Positions 42,507-51,691 of a stretch of 64,000 nucleotides of DNA are shown here, piece by piece. The stretch is taken from assembly GCF_052056295.1 (NCBI RefSeq), contig NZ_CP182494.1:310001-374000 (forward strand), written 5' to 3'. Each line of letters starts with the position of its first letter. The first letter of the stretch is position 1. The stretch comes from Catenovulum sp052056295. GTDB taxonomy: Bacteria; Pseudomonadota; Gammaproteobacteria; Enterobacterales; Alteromonadaceae. The notes beneath the pieces are model-generated. The model saw only the letters and a list, made by a program, of their open reading frames with translations. It was not told where the DNA came from and searched no databases. The translations under genes and the position numbers were made by a program.

Positions 42507-43208
42507 TTAAACCACCACTTCAAATAATTGCCCAACGGCTGCTGTACAGGCCATGGCAATTGCGCCCCAAAAAGCGACACGAAACGCGCCTATTTTAATA
42601 GGTGCACCACCAACATAAGCAGCGAGCATACCAAGCACTGCTAAAAATAATACTGAGCTTGCAGAAACGCTGGTTATTAACCAAGACAAAGGCACCAACC
42701 ATGCCATTAACAGTGGTAAAAAAGCCCCAACCGAAAAAGTAATAGCCGAATAAGCTGCTGCGGCAAATGGCTGGGCACTGGATACTTCTGATATACCAAT
42801 ATCATCACGCGCATGAGCACCAAGTGCGTCGTGTTCCATTAATTGCCGAGCAACTTTTTTTGCTAGTTCAAACTCAACGCCGCGATCTTGATAAATTTTT
42901 GCAAGCTCTAACACTTCAAGCTCGTAATTTTCTTCTAATGATTGTTTTTCAATTGCTAAGTCAGCACGTTCAATATCTGATTGAGAACTTACAGAAACGT
43001 ATTCACCCGCCGCCATTGACAAAGCACCAGCAACTAAGCCAGCAACACCTGCGAGCATAATATTTTCAATACTAGAGCCTGCAGCAGCAACACCAATGAT
43101 CAAACTTGCGGTTGAAACAATACCGTCATTTGCGCCCATAACCGCCGCGCGCAACCAGCCCGACCTATGCGACCTATGTTCTTCTTCGTGTGGAATGTAA
43201 TTCGTCAT
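42507..43208 (-). CDS. VIT1/CCC1-family iron/manganese transporter
   Basis: This 233-residue protein has the family start HRSGWLRAAVMGANDGIVSTASLIIGVAAA, then AGALSMAAGEYVSVSSQSDIERADLAIE and a Glu-rich cytosolic loop before three further membrane segments. VIT1/CCC1 proteins carry Fe(II) or Mn(II) out of the cytoplasm. The conserved Asp, Met and Gly residues of the first two segments are present. Close spacing suggests one transcript with the downstream hydrolase and peptidase genes. Confidence 0.88.
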   Translation of the reverse strand: MTNYIPHEEEHRSHRSGWLRAAVMGANDGIVSTASLIIGVAAAGSSIENIMLAGVAGLVAGALSMAAGEYVSVSSQSDIERADLAIEKQSLEENYELEVLELAKIYQDRGVEFELAKKVARQLMEHDALGAHARDDIGISEVSSAQPFAAAAYSAITFSVGAFLPLLMAWLVPLSWLITSVSASSVLFLAVLGMLAAYVGGAPIKIGAFRVAFWGAIAMACTAAVGQLFEVVV

Positions 43209-43281
43209 GCATCATCCATTTTTTCTCAAAAATCAAAACTAGCTCTATATATCAGTTATAGCAGATAAAGATTACCCTCGA

Positions 43282-43920
43282 CTACAAAATGCGCTCACGC
43301 TGCCAGCTATCTAAATCTTTTTTAAAGTAAATAATGCGGTCGTGCAATCTACCTTTGCCTCCTTGCCAAAACTCAAAATGCTGCGGTTTAACTAGGTAAC
43401 CGCCCCAACTATCTGGCATGGGTATTTGTTTATTTTTAAATTTTTGTTTAAGCACTTCAAATTGATGCAGCAAAGCTTGTTTAGTGGTAAACCTGCCTGC
43501 ATCAGCCGTTGCCAACCAAGTGCTGATTTGGCTGTCACGTGGTCGCCCCATATGATAATTTTTTGCAACCTCTGCGGGTAAAGGCTCTGCTATACCCTGA
43601 ATTTTTACTTGTCTGTCTAACACCAACCAATTAAACAACAAACACACCTTGTTGTTTAATTTAACCTCTTGCGCTTTTTGGCTGGCAAGGCTGGTAAAAA
43701 ACACTAAACCTTCCGGCTCGATATTTTTTAATAACACGTTGCGCGCATTTGGCTGGCCATTCACATCGACTGTCGATAACACCATGGCTGTGGCATCTTG
43801 CGAACCTTGCTCAACGGAAAATTTGAGCCAGTTTTTAAATTGAGCGAGCGGCTCTGTTAGCATATCCGCTTCATTTAGCTCACCGCTGGAATATTCTCGG
43901 CGGTAATCAAATATTTTCAT
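43282..43920 (-). CDS. pdxH: Pyridoxamine 5'-phosphate oxidase
   Basis: The 212-residue protein shows the PdxH pattern: MVLSTVDVNGQPNARNVLLKNIEPEGLVFFT, SQKAQEVKLNNKVCLLFNW, ISTWLA and the C-terminal PQHFEFWQGGKGRLHDRIIY. It oxidises pyridoxamine or pyridoxine phosphate to pyridoxal phosphate with FMN and oxygen, the last step of vitamin B6 synthesis. The very C terminus reads RERIL rather than RLxP. A dispersed repeat copy lies just upstream. Confidence 0.94.
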   Translation of the reverse strand: MKIFDYRREYSSGELNEADMLTEPLAQFKNWLKFSVEQGSQDATAMVLSTVDVNGQPNARNVLLKNIEPEGLVFFTSLASQKAQEVKLNNKVCLLFNWLVLDRQVKIQGIAEPLPAEVAKNYHMGRPRDSQISTWLATADAGRFTTKQALLHQFEVLKQKFKNKQIPMPDSWGGYLVKPQHFEFWQGGKGRLHDRIIYFKKDLDSWQRERIL

Positions 43921-43945
43921 AATACAACTCCACTAATGGCCTTAG

Positions 43946-43966
43946 TTGTTATCCCGAGTTCAGGTT
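43946..43966 (+). repeat. Single copy of a dispersed intergenic repeat end
   Basis: TTATCCCGAGTTCAGGTT and its left flank TTG are identical over 21 bases to the right terminus of the palindromic element at 51439-51635. Only this end is found here, in the gap upstream of pdxH, so it is a solo remnant or a minimal unit of the same repeat family. Confidence 0.7.
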
Positions 43967-44021
43967 ATTTACAGTCAGTGCTTGAGATAAGACATTGTAA
44001 AGCTCGCGATCATGGTTTTTA

Positions 44022-44035
44022 TTGATTTAACACAA
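44022..44035 (+). promoter_or_regulatory. Weak FNR-like site upstream of nrdG
   Basis: TTGATTTAACACAA matches TTGAT-N4-ATCAA at eight of ten positions and lies 61 bases before nrdG. Anaerobic control of nrdG parallel to nrdD would be expected, but this match is weak and no NrdR pair was seen. Confidence 0.35.
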
Positions 44036-44095
44036 CACTTTTAAAGTCCCAGCCGCTTAATCTTAGCATCACCAATTATTTATAAGTGCATTGTT

Positions 44096-44566
44096 ATGTT
44101 TAACTACGTTACCCCACCAGAGATGGTTTTTCAGGAAGTGCCAAAGGAAATAGCTTTGTGTTTTACTATAACAGGCTGCCCACTGAATTGCCCTGGTTGC
44201 CATAGTGCCGACACGCACGACCCAACTGCAGGCACGCCATTAACACTAGAAGTATTTAAACAATGGCTGATTGACTACAAACAGTTTATTAGCTGTGTAT
44301 TGTTTTTTGGTGGCGAATGGGAACAAAAATACCTAATAAAACTGCTGAAACTTGCGCACGAATTACAGTTAAAAACTTGCTTGTACACAGGTAAAAATAA
44401 CTTACCTAAAACTGTGTTAGAACATTTGGACTATGTGAAATATGGCCCATGGATTGCGAATTTAGGTGGTTTGGAAAGTGAACAGACTAATCAAAAGCTT
44501 TGGAATTTACATACAGGTGAGTTGCTGAATCCTTTGATTAGGGCAACGCGACAGTTGGATGATTGA
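44096..44566 (+). CDS. nrdG: Anaerobic ribonucleotide reductase activating protein
   Basis: The 156-residue radical SAM protein has the cluster motif CPLNCPGCHS near residues 28-37 (C-x3-C-x2-C). The SAM-binding FFGGEWE follows, and the YTGK and YVKYGPW segments are typical of NrdG. It uses S-adenosylmethionine and an Fe-S cluster to create the glycyl radical on NrdD. Unusually it is not next to nrdD; four minus-strand genes lie between them. Confidence 0.93.
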   Translation: MFNYVTPPEMVFQEVPKEIALCFTITGCPLNCPGCHSADTHDPTAGTPLTLEVFKQWLIDYKQFISCVLFFGGEWEQKYLIKLLKLAHELQLKTCLYTGKNNLPKTVLEHLDYVKYGPWIANLGGLESEQTNQKLWNLHTGELLNPLIRATRQLDD

Positions 44567-44770
44567 GGTGTGGGGGGGAAATCCGCAATCAACCGAGCAT
44601 AATTTTCGCAAAAACGCTTTAAATACAATCCCTGTACGCTCGCAAACGTCATCCCAGACGTTTGAAGTTTTGCTCTAAATTATCGCTCGCTTGCTTGCCG
44701 ATTATCGAGCTGTGGGAGCAACACAAGTTATGTCTAAAGACTTGCGCTGAAACTTAACCCGAAACCCAAA

Positions 44771-45991
44771 TTAATCGCCAGCGATCACTCGCGCAACTGC
44801 TTTATCAAAACGTTTAAAACCTTCTTCAATATCTTGTTCTTCAACAATTAAAGATGGCGCAAAACGCACGACATTAGGGCCAGCAACTAAACACATAAAA
44901 CCTTGTTCGATAGACGCTGCAATAAACTCTTTTGCACGACCTTCGTGCTCTTTATTCATTACTGCACCTAACAACAAACCTTGGCCACGAATGGTTGAGA
45001 AAACCTTGTATTTTTCATTAATTTGCTCAAGCTTTTCACGGAACATAGCTTCACGTTTAGCAATACCAGCTAAAACTTCAGGCGAATTAATAATATCAAA
45101 CGCAGATTCTGCTACCGCACAAGCTAAGGGGTTTCCACCATAAGTTGTGCCATGTGTACCAAATTTTAAATGCTCAGCAATATGGTTTTTAGTTAAAATT
45201 GCGCCAATTGGGAAACCACCACCTAATGATTTAGCGGTTGATAAAATATCTGGTTCAACCCCATACGACTGATACATATATAAATAACCAGTACGACCAA
45301 AACCAGTTTGCACTTCATCTAAAATCATTAAAGCATTGTGTTTGTCACATAAGGCGCGTACACCTTGCATAAACTCAGGTGTAGCAGGCATCACGCCACC
45401 TTCACCTTGCATTGGCTCTAAAATAACCGCACAAGTTTTGTCAGAAATTAACGCTTCAAGCGATGCTAAGTCATTATAATCTGCATGGTCAATTGCCCCC
45501 GGTTTAGGGCCGAAACCATTTGAATAAATCTCTTGACCACCCGCAGTAACGGTAAAGAAAGTACGGCCGTGGAACGATTGTTTAAACGAGATAATTTGGT
45601 CTTTTTGCTCACCATAAACTTCAAGTGCATAACGACGCGCTAGTTTTAACGCAGCTTCGTTTGCCTCCGCACCTGAGTTACAGAAAAAGACTTTATCGGC
45701 AAAAGTGGCATCGACTAACTTAGTGGCTAAACGCAATGCTGGTTCATTCGTCCAAACATTACTAACATGCCATAATCTTTGACCTTGCTCTTGCAAAGCT
45801 TGCACTAACGCAGGATGACAATGACCCAAACAGTTCACCGCTATACCACCTGCAAAATCAATATATTCGCGACCATCTTGGTCCCACACATGCGAACCAT
45901 CGCCACGTACAGGTACCATATTTTGTGGGGCATAGTTTGGTAACATCACTTCGTCAAAAGTAGCTCGATTGACCTGAAGCTGATCTGTCAT
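44771..45991 (-). CDS. argD: Acetylornithine/succinylornithine aminotransferase (ArgD/AstC type)
   Basis: The 406-residue PLP enzyme has GIAVNCLGHCHP, FFCNSGAEANEAALKLARR, ILDEVQTGFGRTG and the PLP Lys in STAKSLGGGFP. ArgD and AstC are close paralogues that interconvert acetyl- or succinylornithine and the semialdehyde, so it may serve both arginine synthesis and the AST catabolic route whose astA-astD genes are in the window. ArgR-like boxes 230 bases upstream favour arginine control. The symbol is my best choice between the two. Confidence 0.88.
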   Translation of the reverse strand: MTDQLQVNRATFDEVMLPNYAPQNMVPVRGDGSHVWDQDGREYIDFAGGIAVNCLGHCHPALVQALQEQGQRLWHVSNVWTNEPALRLATKLVDATFADKVFFCNSGAEANEAALKLARRYALEVYGEQKDQIISFKQSFHGRTFFTVTAGGQEIYSNGFGPKPGAIDHADYNDLASLEALISDKTCAVILEPMQGEGGVMPATPEFMQGVRALCDKHNALMILDEVQTGFGRTGYLYMYQSYGVEPDILSTAKSLGGGFPIGAILTKNHIAEHLKFGTHGTTYGGNPLACAVAESAFDIINSPEVLAGIAKREAMFREKLEQINEKYKVFSTIRGQGLLLGAVMNKEHEGRAKEFIAASIEQGFMCLVAGPNVVRFAPSLIVEEQDIEEGFKRFDKAVARVIAGD

Positions 45992-46196
45992 TGAAATTCT
46001 CCATTGAATAATTTTCTTATAAGTATAGTGGCAATAATATTAGCCACAACCGTAAATTCATTGAATTAGAATTAAATTTTGTTTGTTATCAACTTAAGGT
46101 TTAGCGTAACAAGCTACAGCTATAAAACGGCTGTTGATCTTCACTTAACTTTATGTCGAAGCGTTGCAAATAATATACGAGATAAAAACGGCGAGA

Positions 46197-46235
46197 GGAA
46201 GATAATGATTCATATAAAATGAATTTTAATTCACC
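46197..46235. promoter_or_regulatory. ArgR-like boxes in the argD-mfd gap
   Basis: AATGAATTTTAATTCACC (46218-46235) contains a perfect ARG-box core TGAAT-N4-ATTCA. A second, half-conserved box (46197-46214, right half ATTCA) has its centre 21 bases away, the usual spacing for paired ArgR sites. A weaker single match is at 46060-46077. They lie in the 445-base gap between divergent argD and mfd; no other structure was seen there. Confidence 0.6.
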
Positions 46236-46436
46236 ATTATTCCTGTTTTGATTGCTGACAAGTTGTATATTACCCACTAGTTAATTACATTGGCCTTGTT
46301 ACACTCGTTAATGGCTCGGATTAGGGGGCTACCAATACAGGCAACAAACTTTCCTCCAGCAAATCACCTTTGCCCCTTCACCTCTCCCTGATATTTGATT
46401 AAACTTGCCGCAACATAAAACGATTAGTTCAAGTGA

Positions 46437-49400
46437 ATGAATTTCTGCCAAATTACCAAACCTGCATTACCGAAAAATAGTTCAGACCATATTCAATGGG
46501 GCAATTTAAAAGGCAGCAGTGCTGCGTTTGCTATTAGCCAATTGAGCCAACAACAAAAGTCGCCTGTGTTGGTGGTTACGCCTGACACTGCGTCTGCGTT
46601 AAAAATGCATGCAGAAATTGATTCGCTATTAAAAGAACACAAACAAAACGCGCATTTTTTCCCTGATTGGGAAACTTTAGCCTACGACACCTTTTCACCA
46701 CACCAAGATATTATTTCGCAGCGTTTGCACACTTTGCATAATTTGCAGCAGCGCAGCGGTGTTTATATTGTGTCTATTAATACGCTGATGATGCGTATGG
46801 CGCCAGTTGATTTTATTGGTCAATACAGCCTTATATTAAACCAAGGAGATAAGTTAGATATCGACTCTATGCGTGGTCGACTAGTCCAATCAGGTTATCG
46901 TTTGGTTGACCAAGTAATGGAACATGGCGAATTTAGTATTCGGGGTTCATTGCTCGACCTTTACCCTATGGGGAGCAATCAACCCTATCGTATCGACTTT
47001 TTTGATGATGAAGTCGACTCAATTCGAGTATTCGATCCAGAAACTCAGCGCAGTGGTGATACCATTAAAACGGTTGATTTATTACCCGCACACGAATTTC
47101 CAACTGATGATGCAGGCATAGAAAAGTTCCGCCAAAACTGGCGCGCACAATTTGAACCAAGCACAGATAAAGAATCGATTTATTATCAAGTCAGTAAAAA
47201 AATCATGCCGGCCGGCATAGAGTATTATTTACCACTGTTTTTTGAACAAACCAGTAGCTTGTTTGAGCATTTACCAGAGCAAACTACAATTTTGTTTACC
47301 GACAAAATACAGGGTGCCGCTACGCATTTTATCGACGAAGTTAATAAAAGATATGAAAATCGCCGCTACGATAAATCGCGTCCGTTATTAGAGCCGAAAC
47401 AACTATTTTTATCGGTTGACCAATTATTTTCTGGCCTCAAACAATTCGCTCGAATTGAATTCACCAGCCAAAATTTAGATGAAAAATCGGGTCGTTTTAA
47501 CTTTTTAATTGAAGCAATTGACGATATTGCAGTAGATGCAAAATTGGCAAAACCGTACGACAAGCTCAACCGCTACTTAGCACAAAATGCAGCACGCACT
47601 TTATATGTGGTGGAGTCACAAGGTCGTCGCGAAACTTTGTTAGAACTACTCAAACAAAATAAAATAAAACCAACTACCTATCAGTCGGTCAGTAACTTCT
47701 TAAAAAATACTGCAGAATCTGGCATTGTTGTTGCCGATTTAGAACACAGCTTTTTAGCCGAAATCGACGGCAAAAAAATTGCTTTTGTTACCGAAACTGA
47801 ATTACTTGGTAATGTCGTTAGCCAAAGACGTCGCCGCTCAAGTGTACGTGGGCAAACAGGCAGTACAGACTCTGTTGTAAAAAACCTTGCAGAGTTATCC
47901 GTCGGCCAGCCAGTTGTGCATTTAGATCATGGTGTTGGTCGCTATTTAGGGTTACAAACAATTGATGCTGCGGGTGTACCAACTGAGTTTGTTACCATTG
48001 AATATGCAGATTCAAAACTATATGTACCAGTTTCGTCATTACATCTAATCGCCCGTTATACAGGTGGTGATGTTAACAACGCGCCGCTGAATAAACTCAG
48101 CAGTGACGCATGGGAAAAAGCCAAACGCAAAGCGTTAGAAAAAGTCCGCGACGTTGCCGCAGAGCTTTTAGATATCTATGCGCGCCGCAATGCTAAACCT
48201 GGTTATCCGTTTAAAATAGATGCAGACCAATACCGTCAATTCTCCGCAGGTTTTCCGTTTGAAGAAACTCAAGATCAATTAGATGCCATTCAAAATGTAC
48301 TAGCTGACATGCAGCAACCTATAGCTATGGATAGACTAGTCTGTGGTGACGTTGGTTTTGGTAAAACTGAAGTGGCAATGCGTGCGGCTTTTGTTTCGGT
48401 AAACGAAGGCAAACAAGTTGCTGTATTAGTACCAACTACCCTACTTGCGCAGCAACATTATGAAAACTTTAAAGACAGATTTGCCGACTGGCCTGTACAG
48501 GTAGAAGTATTATCACGCTTTAAAAGTACTAAACAACAAAATGAAGCTTTGGCCAAATTAAAAGACGGTAAAGTCGACATTATTATTGGTACACACAAGT
48601 TACTTTCAAAAGACGTACAGTTTGCTGATTTAGGTTTATTAATTGTTGATGAAGAACATAGGTTTGGTGTTAAACAAAAAGAATTGATTAAATCGCGCCG
48701 CGCCGATGTGGATATTCTAACCCTTACCGCCACGCCAATTCCGCGAACGCTTAATATGGCCATGAGTGGCATGCGTGATTTATCTATTATCGCCACACCA
48801 CCGAAAAAACGTTTATCAGTTAAAACCTTTGTGCGCCAGTCAGATGACAGCTTAATAAAAGAAGCGATTTCACGTGAAATTATGCGTGGTGGTCAGGTGT
48901 ACTTTTTACACAACTCAGTAGAGACGATAGAAAAAACAGCACAAAGTGTACGTGAGCTGATTCCCGAAGCAAATGTAGTTGTGGCACATGGGCAAATGCG
49001 TGAACGTGAGCTTGAGCACGTAATGTCTGATTTTTATCACCAAAGATACAATGTGCTTGTCTGTACCACTATTATTGAAACAGGTATCGACATTCCAAGC
49101 GCCAATACCATAATTATTGACCGCGCCGACAACTTTGGTTTGGCTCAATTGCATCAATTACGTGGCCGTGTTGGCCGTTCGCACCATCAAGCTTATGCCT
49201 ATTTAATGACACCACATGTTAAACGCATGACCAAAGATGCACTTAAGCGTTTAGAGGCAATTGAACAATTAGAAGATTTAGGTGCAGGTTTTGCCCTTGC
49301 AACACACGATTTAGAAATTCGTGGTGCCGGTGAATTGTTGGGCGAAGACCAAAGTGGTCAAATTACCTCTATTGGTTTCTCATTGTATATGGAAATGTTA

Positions 49401-49910
49401 GAGCAAGCGGTTAATGCATTAAAAGAAGGCAAAGAGCCATCGCTTGATTCAGTATTACAAAACCAAACTGAAATCGAGCTGCGTATTCCTGCGCTGTTGC
49501 CAGATGACTATATTACTGACGTCAATATGCGATTGTCCTTGTATAAACGTCTAGCAAGTTGCCAAAACAATGAAGAGTTAGACGACTTCCAAATTGAGTT
49601 AATCGACCGTTTTGGTTTATTGCCAGATGCGGCGAAAAACCTAATAAAAGTGAACCAATTAAAACTACTAGCAGCCAAAGCTGGTATCAAGAAAATTGAT
49701 GTGGGGCCAAAAGGTGGTTTATTAGAATTTAGCCAGAATACCAAAGTAAGCCCAGCCTTTATTATTGGTTTAATTCAAGCGCAACCTAGGATTTACTCAA
49801 TGTCAGGTGCAGACAAATTAAGATTCAATATTGAAACTGAAGATACCCGTGACCGCATCAAGCTGGTAGAATCTATGTTAAACGAATTTGCGCAACAATC
49901 TAAAGGCTAA
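46437..49910 (+). CDS. mfd: Transcription-repair coupling factor
   Basis: The 1157-residue protein has the Mfd architecture: a UvrB-like N-terminal part (about 1-340), the RNA polymerase-interacting CarD-like segment VVHLDHGVGRYLGLQTIDAAG (near 495), a RecG-type helicase with GDVGFGKTEVA (near 637), DEEHRFGVKQKE (near 740) and GRVGRSHHQAYAYL, and a C-terminal TRCF domain. It frees stalled RNA polymerase at lesions and recruits UvrA. Its length is standard. csiV follows 8 bases after the stop. Confidence 0.97.
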   Translation: MNFCQITKPALPKNSSDHIQWGNLKGSSAAFAISQLSQQQKSPVLVVTPDTASALKMHAEIDSLLKEHKQNAHFFPDWETLAYDTFSPHQDIISQRLHTLHNLQQRSGVYIVSINTLMMRMAPVDFIGQYSLILNQGDKLDIDSMRGRLVQSGYRLVDQVMEHGEFSIRGSLLDLYPMGSNQPYRIDFFDDEVDSIRVFDPETQRSGDTIKTVDLLPAHEFPTDDAGIEKFRQNWRAQFEPSTDKESIYYQVSKKIMPAGIEYYLPLFFEQTSSLFEHLPEQTTILFTDKIQGAATHFIDEVNKRYENRRYDKSRPLLEPKQLFLSVDQLFSGLKQFARIEFTSQNLDEKSGRFNFLIEAIDDIAVDAKLAKPYDKLNRYLAQNAARTLYVVESQGRRETLLELLKQNKIKPTTYQSVSNFLKNTAESGIVVADLEHSFLAEIDGKKIAFVTETELLGNVVSQRRRRSSVRGQTGSTDSVVKNLAELSVGQPVVHLDHGVGRYLGLQTIDAAGVPTEFVTIEYADSKLYVPVSSLHLIARYTGGDVNNAPLNKLSSDAWEKAKRKALEKVRDVAAELLDIYARRNAKPGYPFKIDADQYRQFSAGFPFEETQDQLDAIQNVLADMQQPIAMDRLVCGDVGFGKTEVAMRAAFVSVNEGKQVAVLVPTTLLAQQHYENFKDRFADWPVQVEVLSRFKSTKQQNEALAKLKDGKVDIIIGTHKLLSKDVQFADLGLLIVDEEHRFGVKQKELIKSRRADVDILTLTATPIPRTLNMAMSGMRDLSIIATPPKKRLSVKTFVRQSDDSLIKEAISREIMRGGQVYFLHNSVETIEKTAQSVRELIPEANVVVAHGQMRERELEHVMSDFYHQRYNVLVCTTIIETGIDIPSANTIIIDRADNFGLAQLHQLRGRVGRSHHQAYAYLMTPHVKRMTKDALKRLEAIEQLEDLGAGFALATHDLEIRGAGELLGEDQSGQITSIGFSLYMEMLEQAVNALKEGKEPSLDSVLQNQTEIELRIPALLPDDYITDVNMRLSLYKRLASCQNNEELDDFQIELIDRFGLLPDAAKNLIKVNQLKLLAAKAGIKKIDVGPKGGLLEFSQNTKVSPAFIIGLIQAQPRIYSMSGADKLRFNIETEDTRDRIKLVESMLNEFAQQSKG

Positions 49911-49918
49911 CAATAAAG

Positions 49919-51394
49919 ATGGACAGGCTGTCTAAATTGAATTCACTCAAATTGAGCTTATTAATTGCAGGCCTTGGATTATTCTGCGGCAATTCGGCAG
50001 CCATAGCCGCCGATAATGAACGTTGGTTCGAAATAGAATTATTAATATTCGCCCACAACCCGTCGGACGAAAATATTAATGAAGAATATCAACCGCAGAT
50101 AAAACCTATATTGGTGAATAAAGCGCGCGATTTAATTAGTCCTGTATTTCAGCCAGATCCACAGCAACTACGCAAATTCTTACCAGAATGTGCGGATGCT
50201 CTACCTTATTTATCCCCTTTGCAGTTGCCTGCAACAGCTGATTATCAAGGCCCGGCTGAGTCGTTCGCATCTAGCGAAAATGCTAGTTATTACGCGGGCA
50301 TTTCGCAAAATGGCGCTAGTTTTTCTGACGACACAGCATTTACGCCGTCGCAAAACCAAACGGAAGAAAGCACAACTGGCAGCGTTAGTAGTGACTTAAC
50401 AGACACAGCGGAAGGAGAATTAGCAATAGAGCAGCAGCCTAGCGTGCCTACTTTTGCTTTAACAATTGAGCGCCCTGTTGATATTCAGCAACTGACATTT
50501 CCTGTTGATGCACCAAGCTGGTTGTATCCGATACATTGTTATCAGCCAACAGCCAGTGTGTTAAACCCTGACAGAGAAATATTAGACGAAGCGGATAACA
50601 GTGTGTATTGGTCACAAATGCCAACACGCATTACTCAGCATGTAGACGAATATTCAACCGAGCCTTACTTGTTAAACTCTGAACATTTGGCCTTTACCGA
50701 GCTAGCGACTAAGTTTAGATGGCGTAAAGACATTCGCACACTCATGCATATGGCTTGGCGTCAGCCAGTTAAAGCAGAAAACCAAGAAATACCTTGGCGC
50801 ATATACGCTGGCAACAATTATTCAAAAGAATACAGCTATTATGGCGAACCCATTATTGCTGAGAAGTTTGAAAGCGAACAACAAGTAACTGGCATCCAGC
50901 CGATTGAAGTGAATGAAAACGACCCGGTATTAAACTTGTCGTCTGAGCAGTCCCTTAAACACCAAAGCATTTTAAATAATATTCAACAGGTTTTAGATAA
51001 AGTCGACTCTAATACTTGGTCAATTGAAAATGCACTCAAAGACAAACAAGCATTGGAATGGCAACAACAGCAACAAATAGCTGGTACGCCCAAACAAACT
51101 TGGCAGTTAGATGGTTTATTTAAAATATACCTGCGCCACTATTTGTTTATTGAAACCGAGTTTAACATTAGAAAAGTTGGCCCTCATCCAGAAAAAGTAT
51201 TGGCGGATGACACAATAAAAGCGACAGATAACCCAGCAGGGTTAGATTTAGCCGACACTTTTTTATACCCGTATTATTTTAAACAGAATAAACGTATTCG
51301 CTCGACTGAAATTCATTATTTTGATCACCCACATATGGGTATAGTTTTACAAGTAAGGCGCTATAGCCCACCAAACCAACCACAGGCAGATTAG
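49919..51394 (+). CDS. csiV: Peptidoglycan-associated protein CsiV
   Basis: The 491-residue protein begins with a signal peptide (about 1-31), then RWFEIELLIFAHN, the typical start of the CsiV family. It ends TEIHYFDHPHMGIVLQVRRY. In Vibrio cholerae CsiV is a periplasmic activator of LpoA-dependent cell-wall synthesis and lies next to mfd, as here. A low-complexity stretch near 110-170 may be a linker. This copy is longer than the Vibrio protein because of that insert. Confidence 0.82.
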   Translation: MDRLSKLNSLKLSLLIAGLGLFCGNSAAIAADNERWFEIELLIFAHNPSDENINEEYQPQIKPILVNKARDLISPVFQPDPQQLRKFLPECADALPYLSPLQLPATADYQGPAESFASSENASYYAGISQNGASFSDDTAFTPSQNQTEESTTGSVSSDLTDTAEGELAIEQQPSVPTFALTIERPVDIQQLTFPVDAPSWLYPIHCYQPTASVLNPDREILDEADNSVYWSQMPTRITQHVDEYSTEPYLLNSEHLAFTELATKFRWRKDIRTLMHMAWRQPVKAENQEIPWRIYAGNNYSKEYSYYGEPIIAEKFESEQQVTGIQPIEVNENDPVLNLSSEQSLKHQSILNNIQQVLDKVDSNTWSIENALKDKQALEWQQQQQIAGTPKQTWQLDGLFKIYLRHYLFIETEFNIRKVGPHPEKVLADDTIKATDNPAGLDLADTFLYPYYFKQNKRIRSTEIHYFDHPHMGIVLQVRRYSPPNQPQAD

Positions 51395-51438
51395 CTTTTA
51401 TTGGGGTTGATCCTAATCAAATCATCCCCAGTATTAAT

Positions 51439-51635
51439 AACCTGAACTCGAGATAACAACTTGCTTTCTAGGGGCTATTTATCCTTATAACTGCGTTGAA
51501 TTTGCTCGTAATAGCCAGCTATTACACACGCAAATTCGCCTTGCTCTAAGCATAAATTTCTCCCTAGAATACCGATAGAGAATATTTGTAAATAGGTACA
51601 AAGCTTTAGCTAACTTGTTATCCCGAGTTCAGGTT
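51439..51635. repeat. MITE-like palindromic intergenic element
   Basis: The 197-base element has 21-base terminal inverted repeats (51439-51459 and 51615-51635, one mismatch; core CCTGAACTCGAGATAACA). Internal stems are GAATTTGC (51498-51505) with GCAAATTC (51530-51537) and TAATAGC (51509-51515) with GCTATTA (51518-51524); CTAGGG/CCCTAG arms lie further out. No frame codes for a transposase. A solo end occurs at 43946-43966. It resembles non-autonomous palindromic repeats of alteromonad genomes. Confidence 0.75.
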
Positions 51636-51691
51636 AATATAAACCAGAAAGGAAGGAGAAAGTTATTTGCCAACGGAATTCACCAACTGAT

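Noticed and set aside
44567..44770. Possible RNA gene in the nrdG-argD gap (AAACGTC/GACGTTT hairpin)
   Set aside because: No tRNA or known RNA features and no terminator pattern; only a short stem is seen.
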